The translations under genes and the position numbers were made by a program. A stretch of DNA of 64,000 nucleotides from JALYRV01 sp040902895. Its GTDB lineage: Bacteria; Acidobacteriota; Vicinamibacteria; Vicinamibacterales; SCN-69-37. The stretch spans positions 56,339 through 120,338 of the forward strand of contig JBBDWL010000081.1 in assembly GCA_040902895.1 (NCBI GenBank), in the 5' to 3' direction. The notes under the pieces are model-generated. The model was not told the origin of the DNA. It saw only the letters and a program-made list of their open reading frames with translations, and did no database searches. Of this stretch, positions 52,457-59,744 are shown in pieces; position 1 is the first letter of the stretch; every line of letters begins with the position of its first letter.

Positions 52457-53271
52457 GATTCATCGCCGCGACTGTCGCTGTTGTTTTCTGCGTCTTTGCC
52501 TTCCAGTGGCTCACGCTGCCCGACGTGCGGACGCTGCGATCCGAGAATCCCGAGACCACCGCCTTCATGGAGCTGCGGGCGCGCCAGGCGCGCGCGCGCG
52601 GCGAAGAGCCGCGCCGCACGCGCCGCTGGGTGCCCTATGAACGGATTGCGCAGACGCTCAAGCGCGCCGTGCTCGTGGCGGAAGACTCGGGCTTCTGGGA
52701 GCACGAAGGCGTCGACCTCGAAGCGCTGCAGAATGCCGTGGAAGTGAACCTCGAGAAACGCGCGTTCGCACTCGGCGCCAGCACGATCACGCAGCAGCTC
52801 GCGAAGAACCTGTATCTCTCGCCATCGAAGAATCCGATGCGCAAGCTGCGCGAGCTCTGGATTGCGCGGCGGCTCGAGATCGAGCTGCCGAAGCGGCGGA
52901 TCCTCGAGCTGTATCTGAACAGCATCGAGTGGGGCGACGGCATCTATGGGGCCGAAGCCGCGGCACGCGCCTACTTCGGCAAGGGCGCGGGATCGCTCGG
53001 CCCCGACGAGGCAGCGCTGCTCGCCGGTTCGATCATCAATCCGCGCGTGTATTCGCCGGCGAATCCCAATCGCAGGCTGCTTGGGCGCCAGCGGCTGATC
53101 CGCAGCCGCATGGGGTTCTTCGAGCCGCCGCCGTCGCTGCCCGTGACAGTCGAAACGCCGCAGTTTCCGTCAACGCTGCCCACGGCCGCACCGGCCGTGC
53201 CGGCGAAGCTTCCCGGCACGTCGATCACGCTCGCGCCGCCTCCGCCTCCGAAAAAGCCGGGTGGCGGGTAA
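52453..53271 (+). CDS. mtgA: Monofunctional peptidoglycan glycosyltransferase (GT51, MtgA-type)
   Basis: 272 residues, starting in the M48 stop (ATGA). N-terminal TM anchor (ATVAVVFCVFAFQWL). GT51 motifs: VLVAEDSGFWEHEGVD (catalytic Glu in EDSGFWEH), ASTITQQLAKNLYLSPSKNPMRKLRELWIARRLEIELPKRRILELYLNSIEWGDGIYGAEAAARAYFGK. No transpeptidase domain. The Pro-rich C-terminal tail of about 60 residues is unusual. It polymerises lipid II glycan strands at the inner membrane. Confidence 0.93.
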   Translation: MRFIAATVAVVFCVFAFQWLTLPDVRTLRSENPETTAFMELRARQARARGEEPRRTRRWVPYERIAQTLKRAVLVAEDSGFWEHEGVDLEALQNAVEVNLEKRAFALGASTITQQLAKNLYLSPSKNPMRKLRELWIARRLEIELPKRRILELYLNSIEWGDGIYGAEAAARAYFGKGAGSLGPDEAALLAGSIINPRVYSPANPNRRLLGRQRLIRSRMGFFEPPPSLPVTVETPQFPSTLPTAAPAVPAKLPGTSITLAPPPPPKKPGGG

Positions 53272-53298
53272 ACAGCCGAGGTACCTTCACCGTCCACC

Positions 53299-53327
53299 TT
53301 GACACGGCGCAGGCGCAGTTCGATAAT
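53299..53327 (+). promoter_or_regulatory. Strong sigma-70 promoter (TTGACA-N17-GATAAT)
   Basis: TTGACA (53299-53304), 17-nt spacer, GATAAT (53322-53327). The best promoter match seen in the window. It would drive the HExxH protein gene with a leader of about 100 nt. Confidence 0.6.
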
Positions 53328-53435
53328 CGCGCCGTCTCCAATTTCTCAATTAGATGTTTCTGGTGCGAGGAGCACGCGTGCGGCGCGTGTTCCGGGACCG
53401 GCCCGCGCCCGTCCCCGCACGGTTCGCTGCGCTCG

Positions 53436-54227
53436 ATGATCAATTACACGGAACGGCTGACCGACCTGATGCGCGACATCGTGACGCGCGTGCCGTCGCT
53501 CGGTTGCATCGATCTCGATCGCGTGCTCGTGTTCGCCAGACTCGGCCGGTCAGATGCCGAGGGCGCATACGCGAGCTGCCACTGCCTCACGCTGCCGACC
53601 TCCGAGCCCGGATATTTCTTCTGGAGAGATCGCCAGACGGGCGAGCTGACGCGCCGCTCGGAATGGTTCGTCACCAAGTCGCCCGAAGTGGAGATCGCCG
53701 GAAGCCGGATCAACTACCTGATCTCGTTCGTGCTTCCGCGGTTTTCGGATCAGTCGCTCGAGCGGTCGCGCAAGCAGGCCTATTACGACGACGAGCCCGG
53801 ATGGCTCGCGAAGCTCGACACGGTGGTGCACGAGCTCTATCACATCGATCCAGAAGGTTTTGGTCTTCGGCAGGCCGTGCTGCCCGACGGTAATATCTCG
53901 AGCCGCCTGCACGGTCCGACGTATTACGAGGATGTCGCGCGCATGGTGCGGCAGTATCTCGAGACCAGGCCGGATCCGGAGATGTTGGAGTTCCTGAAGT
54001 ACGACTTCGCGGGACTGACCGGGCGCTACGGTGAAGTCGTGTGCACGACGTTCAGGAACTATCCGTCGTTTCCGCAGCGATATAACGAAACGGTGCCGGT
54101 GGCGGCCGACGAGGCGCCGCCCGTGAAGATCGAGCCGATGAAGCCGTTCTCGCAGCCCACGCGCTATACCGAGCGCGATCTCGCGAAGCGGCTCTTCACG
54201 CCGCAGACCTCGCGGCTGGCGCTCTAA
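53436..54227 (+). CDS. Putative HExxH metallopeptidase
   Basis: 263 residues from ATG 53436. An upstream in-frame extension without a standard start encodes a C-x-x-C..C-x-x-C string (CFWCEEHACGAC) and may be coincidence. Core: KLDTVVHELYHIDPEGFGLRQ, a zinc-type H-E-x-x-H with the acidic D-P-E after it. Resembles phage-type or YgjP-like putative metallopeptidases (weak recall). Precedes a convergent NlpC/P60 gene. Function unknown; periplasmic sorting is not predicted because no signal peptide is seen. Confidence 0.65.
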   Translation: MINYTERLTDLMRDIVTRVPSLGCIDLDRVLVFARLGRSDAEGAYASCHCLTLPTSEPGYFFWRDRQTGELTRRSEWFVTKSPEVEIAGSRINYLISFVLPRFSDQSLERSRKQAYYDDEPGWLAKLDTVVHELYHIDPEGFGLRQAVLPDGNISSRLHGPTYYEDVARMVRQYLETRPDPEMLEFLKYDFAGLTGRYGEVVCTTFRNYPSFPQRYNETVPVAADEAPPVKIEPMKPFSQPTRYTERDLAKRLFTPQTSRLAL

Positions 54228-54796
54228 AATACCCGGCGCGCGCCGAGAAAACGATCCGCCCAATAGGCCGAGTCGAGCCGTTCGACGCGCACGACGCCGC
54301 GGCTGTTCGGCGCATGCACGAACGACTGCGCGTCAATCGCCAGGCCGACGTGCGAGGCCTTCGATCCCACCGTTTGGAAAAAGACCAAATCGCCAGGTTC
54401 GACCGCCGGTGAAATCTCGCCGACCGTGAATTGCTCGATGACCGTGCGGGGCATCGCGATCCCGTGCTGCGCGAGCACGTACAGCACGAAGCCGCTGCAG
54501 TCGAACCCCGACGGGTTGGATCCGCCCAGGCGGTAAGGGACGCCGGTCAGGCCCATCGCCGTCGACAGCACAGCCGCCGATGTCGTCGCGCGCTCGGATG
54601 CCGTGGCCGCCACCGACGGACCGGCAGCCGCCCGCGGCACCGGGCCCGCAGGGGTCGCCGGGCCGACGGCGACCGGCGAAGGCCCGCGCGCCACGGCTCC
54701 GGCCGGCGCGGTCGGAAACGCTCGCGGCGAATAGCCCGTCGAGGCGCACGCGGCACTGGCCGCAACGGCGAAAAACACCGGCAGAAATCGGGTCAT
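54224..54796 (-). CDS. NlpC/P60-family lipoprotein
   Basis: 190 residues from ATG 54796. A GTG at 54823 would add nine residues before the signal peptide. Lipobox ASAAC in MTRFLPVFFAVAASAAC. Long Ala/Pro/Gly linker, then NlpC core: GVPYRLGGSNPSGFDCSGFVLYVLAQHG with the catalytic Cys, SHVGLAID and FVHAPNS with the His residues. Likely endopeptidase cutting peptidoglycan stem peptides. Convergent with the HExxH gene (4-nt overlap of stops), and divergent from the HNH gene. Confidence 0.9.
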   Translation of the reverse strand: MTRFLPVFFAVAASAACASTGYSPRAFPTAPAGAVARGPSPVAVGPATPAGPVPRAAAGPSVAATASERATTSAAVLSTAMGLTGVPYRLGGSNPSGFDCSGFVLYVLAQHGIAMPRTVIEQFTVGEISPAVEPGDLVFFQTVGSKASHVGLAIDAQSFVHAPNSRGVVRVERLDSAYWADRFLGARRVF

Positions 54797-54842
54797 TCTG
54801 GAACTGCTGGGCGGGGAAGCCACGCCAAGTTTATCGGATTAA

Positions 54843-54871
54843 TTGACGTTTTCCGCCATCTCCGTCAAAAT
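54843..54871 (+). promoter_or_regulatory. Sigma-70-type promoter for the HNH gene
   Basis: TTGACG (54843-54848), 17-nt spacer, CAAAAT (54866-54871), then 10 nt to ATG 54882. The transcript would have a 3-4 nt leader or none. Confidence 0.55.
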
Positions 54872-54881
54872 CAGGCCCAAT

Positions 54882-55439
54882 ATGGAGCAGACGCTCCTTT
54901 TAAACGCGACGTACGAGCCGCTCAAGGTCGTTGACTGGCGCAAGGCGGTGACGCTGTGGTGCCAGGGAAAAGTCGAGGTGATCTCGGTCTATGACCGGGA
55001 GATCCGGGGTGTGACCTTCAGCATGAAGCTGCCGTCCGTGATCCGCCTGCTCCGCCGCATCCGCATCAAGCGCCGCCTCGATCACGTTCCGTTTTCGCGC
55101 GCCAACATTTACGCCCGCGACAAGCACAGCTGCCAGTACTGCGGGAAGCCGTTTCCGAGCTGCGACCTGACATTCGATCATGTGACGCCGGTCGCCCAGG
55201 GCGGCCGCAAAGACTGGGAAAACATCGTCAGCTGCTGCATCTCGTGCAACCGCCGCAAGGGCGGACGCACGCCCGCGCAGGCGGGCATGACGCTGATTCG
55301 CGCGCCGCGGCGGCCCGACAGGTCGATGGCCCGCTCGTCGGCCATTCACATCACGTTCGGGATGCGCAACACGCCCGAGAGCTGGCGCGACTACGTCTAC
55401 TGGAACGTCGAGTTGGATGACGGTGAGGAAAGCACTTGA
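54882..55439 (+). CDS. HNH endonuclease family protein
   Basis: 185 residues from ATG 54882 (MEQTLLLNATYEPL). It has the two zinc knuckles around the HNH core: CQYCGKPFPSCDLTFDHVTPVAQGGRKDWENIVSCCISCNRRKGG. This protein type, with the MEQTLLLNATYEPLKVV opening, is widespread in Acidobacteriota and Bacteroidetes (recollection). Substrate unknown. The stop is one base before the NHL/TIG gene's ATG, so both form an operon. Confidence 0.92.
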   Translation: MEQTLLLNATYEPLKVVDWRKAVTLWCQGKVEVISVYDREIRGVTFSMKLPSVIRLLRRIRIKRRLDHVPFSRANIYARDKHSCQYCGKPFPSCDLTFDHVTPVAQGGRKDWENIVSCCISCNRRKGGRTPAQAGMTLIRAPRRPDRSMARSSAIHITFGMRNTPESWRDYVYWNVELDDGEEST

Positions 55440-55440
55440 C

Positions 55441-56457
55441 ATGACGCAAGCGCGGATAACGCGCGTCGCACCGCTGTGGGCCGTTGACGGCGCCACCCTG
55501 CTCGTCGAAGGCGAGCACCTTCCGCACGATCCTCCACCCCGCGTCACTCTCGGCGACATCGAAGCGCACGTTGCGTCTGCGTCGCCGCGGCATCTGCGCA
55601 TCGTGGTGCCATCGGAGCTCGATGGGGGACAGCTCCCGCTGAAGGTGGATGCGGTGCCCGGCGGTACCGTGCTCGTCGAGATCGGCACGACGCTCGCGAC
55701 CGGCGTGCATCAGGTCGACAATCCGGTGTTCGATCGCGACGGCAACGTCTATGCGACGTTCAGCGGCAGCCGCGACAATCGCGTGCCGGTCACGCTCTTC
55801 CGCGTGCGGCGCGACGGCGTGCGCGAGCCCATTCGCGTCGACATTCCCAATCCGACGTCACTGGCCATCGCACGCGACGGCGCGCTGTATGTGTCGAGCC
55901 GCTTCGAGGGATCGATCTATCGCGTGGATCCGGCCACGCAGAATTTCCGCGTCTTCGCGACGAATCTCGGATCGCCGTTCGGGATTGCGTTCGATCGCGA
56001 GGGCAATCTCTGGGTGGGCGATCGATCGGGCACGATCTTCCGGGTCGACATGGACGGCGATGCGCAGGCGGTCGCCGAGCTTCCCGCCAGCATCGCGGCG
56101 TTTCACCTGGCCATCGGTCCCGACGACAAGCTGTATGTGAGCGCGCCCACGCTGTCGCCGCGCGACTCGGTCTATCGGGTGTCGGCCGACGGCAGCGTCG
56201 ACATGGTCGTGCACGGCCTGGGACGACCGCAGGGCCTGGCATTCGACGCGCAGGGCCGGCTGTATGTGGTAGACGCCACCGCAGGGCAGGCCGGCATCTG
56301 GCGCTACGACCTGATCAACCACAATCCGATCGAGGAGCTGGTGCTGTCGGCCGGCGCGATCGTGGGGCTCGCCTTCGATCCCGAAGGCGGGCTCGTTGTC
56401 GCCGGCGCCGACACGCTGTGGCGGCTGAATGTGCCGCTGCGTGGCGCAGGCCTTTAG
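55441..56457 (+). CDS. NHL-repeat/beta-propeller protein with N-terminal TIG-like domain
   Basis: 338 residues from ATG 55441 (MTQARITRVAPLW), preceded by GAGGAAAG. N-terminal IPT/TIG-like sandwich (APLWAVDGATLLVEGEHLPHDPPPRVTLGDI), then an NHL-like propeller: NPVFDRDGNVYATFSG, NPTSLAIARDGALYVSSR, SPFGIAFDREGNLWVGDR, RPQGLAFDAQGRLYVVDA. No signal peptide, so cytosolic. It ends with AGL-stop encoded by a palindrome. Function unknown; the gene is coupled to the HNH protein. Confidence 0.85.
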   Translation: MTQARITRVAPLWAVDGATLLVEGEHLPHDPPPRVTLGDIEAHVASASPRHLRIVVPSELDGGQLPLKVDAVPGGTVLVEIGTTLATGVHQVDNPVFDRDGNVYATFSGSRDNRVPVTLFRVRRDGVREPIRVDIPNPTSLAIARDGALYVSSRFEGSIYRVDPATQNFRVFATNLGSPFGIAFDREGNLWVGDRSGTIFRVDMDGDAQAVAELPASIAAFHLAIGPDDKLYVSAPTLSPRDSVYRVSADGSVDMVVHGLGRPQGLAFDAQGRLYVVDATAGQAGIWRYDLINHNPIEELVLSAGAIVGLAFDPEGGLVVAGADTLWRLNVPLRGAGL

Positions 56458-56465
56458 GCCTCGCG
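56441..56465 (+). repeat. GTAG-type palindrome (degenerate) supplying a stop codon
   Basis: GTGG (56441-56444) plus CGCAGGCCT-TT-AGGCCT (56445-56461), then CGCG. Same arm sequence as the copy at 11900. The TAG of the core is the stop of the NHL gene. The right arm is shortened. Confidence 0.7.
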
Positions 56466-56474
56466 ATCCCGCGC

Positions 56475-57962
56475 TCAGGTCTGATCAGCCACGGGCGCCA
56501 CGACAGGCGTTTCCTCTCCGGGCGGCAGCTTCTCGATCGTGAATCCCGTGAAACCGTAGATCAGGGCGACGAACGGATTGATCAGATTGAAGAACGCAAA
56601 CGGCAGGTAGGTCAGTGTGGCGACGCCCAGCGTTCCCGCCATGAAGGCGCCGCAGGTGTTCCAGGGCACGAGCGGCGACGTCACGGTGCCGGCATCCTCG
56701 AGAGAGCGCGACAGGTTCTTGGGGTGCAGACGGCGCCGGGCGTATTCAGCGCGGAACATGCGGCCCGGAATCACGATCGCGATGTACTGATCCGACGCGA
56801 CGACGTTCATGCCCAGCGCGGTTGCAAGTGTGGCGGCAACCAGGCTTCCGGTGCCGCGCACCATCGACAAGATGCTCGTCGCGATCCGCGCGAGCATGCC
56901 GGTGGCCTCCATCACCGCGCCGAAAATCATCGCCGCCAGGATGAGCCACACCGTGGGCAGCATGCTGGCCATCCCACCACCCGACAACAGTTCGTCGAGC
57001 GTGGGATTTCCCGAGGCGAGCTTGTATCCGTCGAACAGCGACATCCAGGCGCCCTTGATGAGGGCGGCCCACGCCGGCAGGCCGGGCGTGGCGGCGTACG
57101 TGATCACCGCCTGCTGCTGGAAGATGACGGCAAAGACGCAGCCGGTCAGCGCGCCGATGAGCAACGCTGGCGTCGCGGGAACCTTGCGGACGACCATGAA
57201 CAACACGAGCGCGACGGGAAGCAGCAGATGCAGACCGATTTGGAACTGGGCGCGCAGGGCCTCGAGGATGGTGTTCACCGCCGTCGTGTCCTGCGGCGCC
57301 GCGTTCCGCATCCCGATGACCGCGAACAGGATCAGCGCGAGGATGATGCTCGGCGTCGTCGTCCACATCATGTGACGGATGTGCGTGAACAAATCGGTGC
57401 CGGCCATGGCAGGCGCGAGATTCGTCGTGTCGGAGAGCGGCGACATCTTGTCGCCGAAGTAGGCCCCTGAGATGACGGCGCCGGCCGCCAGACCGAGCGA
57501 AAGCTCCTGTGCCGCTGCGATCCCGATCAGCGCCACACCCACCGTGCCGGCCGTCGTCCACGAGCTGCCGGTCGCGAGCGAGACGAGGCAGCAGAGCGCG
57601 CACGCGCTGGGAAAGAAGATGGCCGGCGTCAGCAGCTGCAGTCCGTAATAGATCATCGTCGGCACGATGCCCGCGAGAATCCACGAGCCAATCAGCGCGC
57701 CGACAACCAGCAGAATCAGCACCGCGGCCATCGAGAGCGAGATGCCGTGCACGATGCCCTCTTCGAGCGCCCGCCAGGCATGACCGTGCGCGATCCCGAT
57801 GACGACGCCGACGGCGGCGGCGAGAATCAGCGCGATCTGGCTCGGGCCGCTCGCCGACGCGTCGCCGAACAGGGCGACCGATGCGGCCAACAGGGCGATA
57901 AGGACGACAACAGGAATGAGCGAAACGGCAAGGGATGGGGTGCGGCCGGCTGAAACGGTCAT
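56475..57962 (-). CDS. nhaC: Na+/H+ antiporter, NhaC family
   Basis: 495 residues from ATG 57962, with GGAG 6 nt upstream. Multi-spanning: LIPVVVLIALLAASVALFG, GIVPTMIYYGLQLLTPAIFFPSACALCCLVSLATGSSWTTAGTVGVALIGI, PLVPWNTCGAFMAGTLGVATLTYLPFAFFNLINPFVALIYGFTGF. The ATGSSWTTAGTVG and VPWNTCGAFMAG segments match NhaC. A charged C-terminal tail (PPGEETPVVAPVADQT) ends the protein. The promoter overlaps the CoA-transferase gene's promoter (divergent). Confidence 0.92.
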   Translation of the reverse strand: MTVSAGRTPSLAVSLIPVVVLIALLAASVALFGDASASGPSQIALILAAAVGVVIGIAHGHAWRALEEGIVHGISLSMAAVLILLVVGALIGSWILAGIVPTMIYYGLQLLTPAIFFPSACALCCLVSLATGSSWTTAGTVGVALIGIAAAQELSLGLAAGAVISGAYFGDKMSPLSDTTNLAPAMAGTDLFTHIRHMMWTTTPSIILALILFAVIGMRNAAPQDTTAVNTILEALRAQFQIGLHLLLPVALVLFMVVRKVPATPALLIGALTGCVFAVIFQQQAVITYAATPGLPAWAALIKGAWMSLFDGYKLASGNPTLDELLSGGGMASMLPTVWLILAAMIFGAVMEATGMLARIATSILSMVRGTGSLVAATLATALGMNVVASDQYIAIVIPGRMFRAEYARRRLHPKNLSRSLEDAGTVTSPLVPWNTCGAFMAGTLGVATLTYLPFAFFNLINPFVALIYGFTGFTIEKLPPGEETPVVAPVADQT

Positions 57963-57994
57963 GCAGTCTCCGGGGAAGCGGCGGGGTGAGCGGG

Positions 57995-58000
57995 GATAAT
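57995..58000 (+). promoter_or_regulatory. -10 element (GATAAT), near-leaderless start
   Basis: GATAAT is 8 nt before GTG 58009. The minus strand has TATTAT at 57996-58001, a -10 candidate for the divergent antiporter gene, so the two promoters overlap. Confidence 0.4.
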
Positions 58001-58008
58001 AGCATGCG

Positions 58009-59067
58009 GTGAATCCTCCATCCGGCCCTCTCGCGGGCGTAAGAGTCCTCGATGTGTCGAGGCTTTTGCCCGGCGCGTTCTGCACGCACATCCTGCGCGA
58101 ACTGGGCGCGACGATCACGAAGATCGAGCCGCCGGGCGGCGATCCGCTGCGGCGTCTCGCGCCCATCGCCGCCGACGGCAACAGCGTCTTCCATCACCTT
58201 CTCAATCAAGGCAAGGAAAGCATCACGTTAGACCTGCGGACGGATGCGGATCGCGCGCGGCTGCATGCGCTGGCCGATCAGAGCGACGTGCTCGTCGACA
58301 ATTTCCGCGCGGCCACCGCGAAACGTTTGGGGCTCGATCGTGAATCTGTGCGCGCCGCACATCCGCGGCTGATCCACTGTTCGATTACCGGCTATGGACA
58401 GGACGGTCCCGACGCGGATCGCGCCGGGCACGATCTGAACTTCGTGGCCGAAGCCGGCCTGCTGTCGTTCGATGTCACCGGACGGCGCGAACCCACCTTG
58501 CCGCGCATGTTCATGGCGGATGTCGGCGGCGGCGCGATGAGCGCCGTGATCGGGATTCTTGCGGCGCTGGTAGGCCGCGCGGTAGGGCGGGACTTCAGTC
58601 CCGCCGATCAGCGCGGCGCGTTCATCGACATCTCCATGCATCACGCCTCTCTCTACTGGCTGATGCTGCCGGCGGCGCGGCTGCTGGTGAAGGAGGTCGC
58701 GCCCGATGCGCCCGATCTGCCTACTGATGGCACTCACGCCTGCTACAACGTGTATGAGTGCGCTGACGGCAACTGGCTCGCGCTCGGCGCGCTCGAAGAG
58801 AAGTTCTGGGCAGGGTTCTGCGCGCGCATCGGCCGGCCCGAGTGGACGGCGCTGCAGTTCGATGCCGGCGCGCAGCCACATATCATCGACGCCGTGCGCG
58901 CGATCATGCTCGCGCACACCCGTGACGAGTGGGTAAGCTCGTTCGCCGCCGACAACATCTGCGTGTCGCCGGTAAGAGAACCCGCGGAGGCTTTTCGTGC
59001 GGCTGCGGCCCTCGTTGAAGACCTCGGCCGTGTGTTGATGCCGCGCCCACCGTTCGGGCGTGTTTAG
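58009..59067 (+). CDS. CoA-transferase, family III (CaiB/BaiF)
   Basis: 352 residues; GTG start. Family motifs: GVRVLDVSRLLPGAFCTHILRELGATITKIEPPGGDPLR, SITLDLRTDADRARLHALADQSDVLVDNFR, GYGQDGPDADRAGHDLNFVAEAGLLSF with the catalytic Asp, FIDISMHHASLYWLML. It moves CoA between acyl donors or racemises 2-methylacyl-CoA. A GTAGG palindrome (58581-58605) is inserted just before FIDISM and encodes VGRDFSPADQ, which lengthens a loop relative to the family. Confidence 0.88.
   Translation: MNPPSGPLAGVRVLDVSRLLPGAFCTHILRELGATITKIEPPGGDPLRRLAPIAADGNSVFHHLLNQGKESITLDLRTDADRARLHALADQSDVLVDNFRAATAKRLGLDRESVRAAHPRLIHCSITGYGQDGPDADRAGHDLNFVAEAGLLSFDVTGRREPTLPRMFMADVGGGAMSAVIGILAALVGRAVGRDFSPADQRGAFIDISMHHASLYWLMLPAARLLVKEVAPDAPDLPTDGTHACYNVYECADGNWLALGALEEKFWAGFCARIGRPEWTALQFDAGAQPHIIDAVRAIMLAHTRDEWVSSFAADNICVSPVREPAEAFRAAAALVEDLGRVLMPRPPFGRV
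58581..58605 (+). repeat. GTAGG-type palindrome, in-frame inside the CoA-transferase gene
   Basis: GGTAG (58581-58585) plus GGCGGGACT-TC-AGTCCCGCC (58586-58605), perfect 9-bp arms. Encodes V-G-R-D-F-S-P-A in the protein. Confidence 0.8.
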
Positions 59068-59669
59068 AACACGCGCTTCAATCCGAAAAGTATCGAGCCG
59101 TGCAGCACCGTGTCGTGCGGGTCGGTCACATGTTCGCCCTCCCGCTGCCCGCCGGCAAACGTCAATCGAATCTCGACACTGGCGGCGTGTCGCCGTCCGG
59201 CGGCTTCCAGACCGAACCCGCCGAAAAGCCCGGTTTTGGTTCCTGAACCGCCCGCGCCTTTGACACGGAACCGGTAGAGTCCAAAACCTCCGCCGAGAAA
59301 CGAGTGGACTCGATCCGACCCGGAGAGCTGGTAGATCCCGAGCGTTGCCCGTGTGACCGTCAGCCGTGTCGCGCCCCGTTCAGCTGCGGGATCGGTTGCC
59401 CACTCCGCCGCGCCAAGCTCGGCACGCGCGCGGTAGCCACCCGGGAGCGGAAGCTCTCCGGTCACCGCGAAATCCAGGCCGCCGGTGGCTGTCTCGGATA
59501 CACGCGAGGTGGGACCGAGGATGATCCCCAGCCCCGGGCGCGAGTCCTCGGGGATCGTGCGCGGCGGACGCGGTCTCCTGAGAATCTGCGCCGATACCTC
59601 AGGCGCGAGAAACAGTAGAGATAGAAGCGAAACTGCTGTGAGTCTGAACGTCTTGCCCATACCGGGCAT
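59064..59669 (-). CDS. Small exported beta-barrel-like protein
   Basis: 201 residues; signal peptide in the first 28 (FRLTAVSLLSLLFLAPEVSAQ). The rest has alternating patterns and Gly-rich turns (LGIILGPTSRVSETATGGLDFAVTGELPLPGGYRARAELGAAEW, VHSFLGGGFGLYRFRVKG, TGLFGGFGLEAAGRRHAASVEIRLTFAGG) and ends SILFGLKRVF with the outer-membrane C-terminal Phe. Likely an 8-strand outer-membrane protein. Overlaps the CoA-transferase stop by 4 nt, convergent. Confidence 0.75.
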   Translation of the reverse strand: MPGMGKTFRLTAVSLLSLLFLAPEVSAQILRRPRPPRTIPEDSRPGLGIILGPTSRVSETATGGLDFAVTGELPLPGGYRARAELGAAEWATDPAAERGATRLTVTRATLGIYQLSGSDRVHSFLGGGFGLYRFRVKGAGGSGTKTGLFGGFGLEAAGRRHAASVEIRLTFAGGQREGEHVTDPHDTVLHGSILFGLKRVF

Positions 59670-59744
59670 TACAGAGGCTTCGCGCCTGCGTTACGGTGGT
59701 AAAATTACCCTTTTGGCATTTCAACAAAAGGCCCTGCAGTAAGC

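Noticed and set aside
53354..53893. 179-codon frame starting ATG 53354
   Set aside because: In a different frame from the HExxH protein; its translation is Arg-rich and has no motif. The HExxH frame has the catalytic site.
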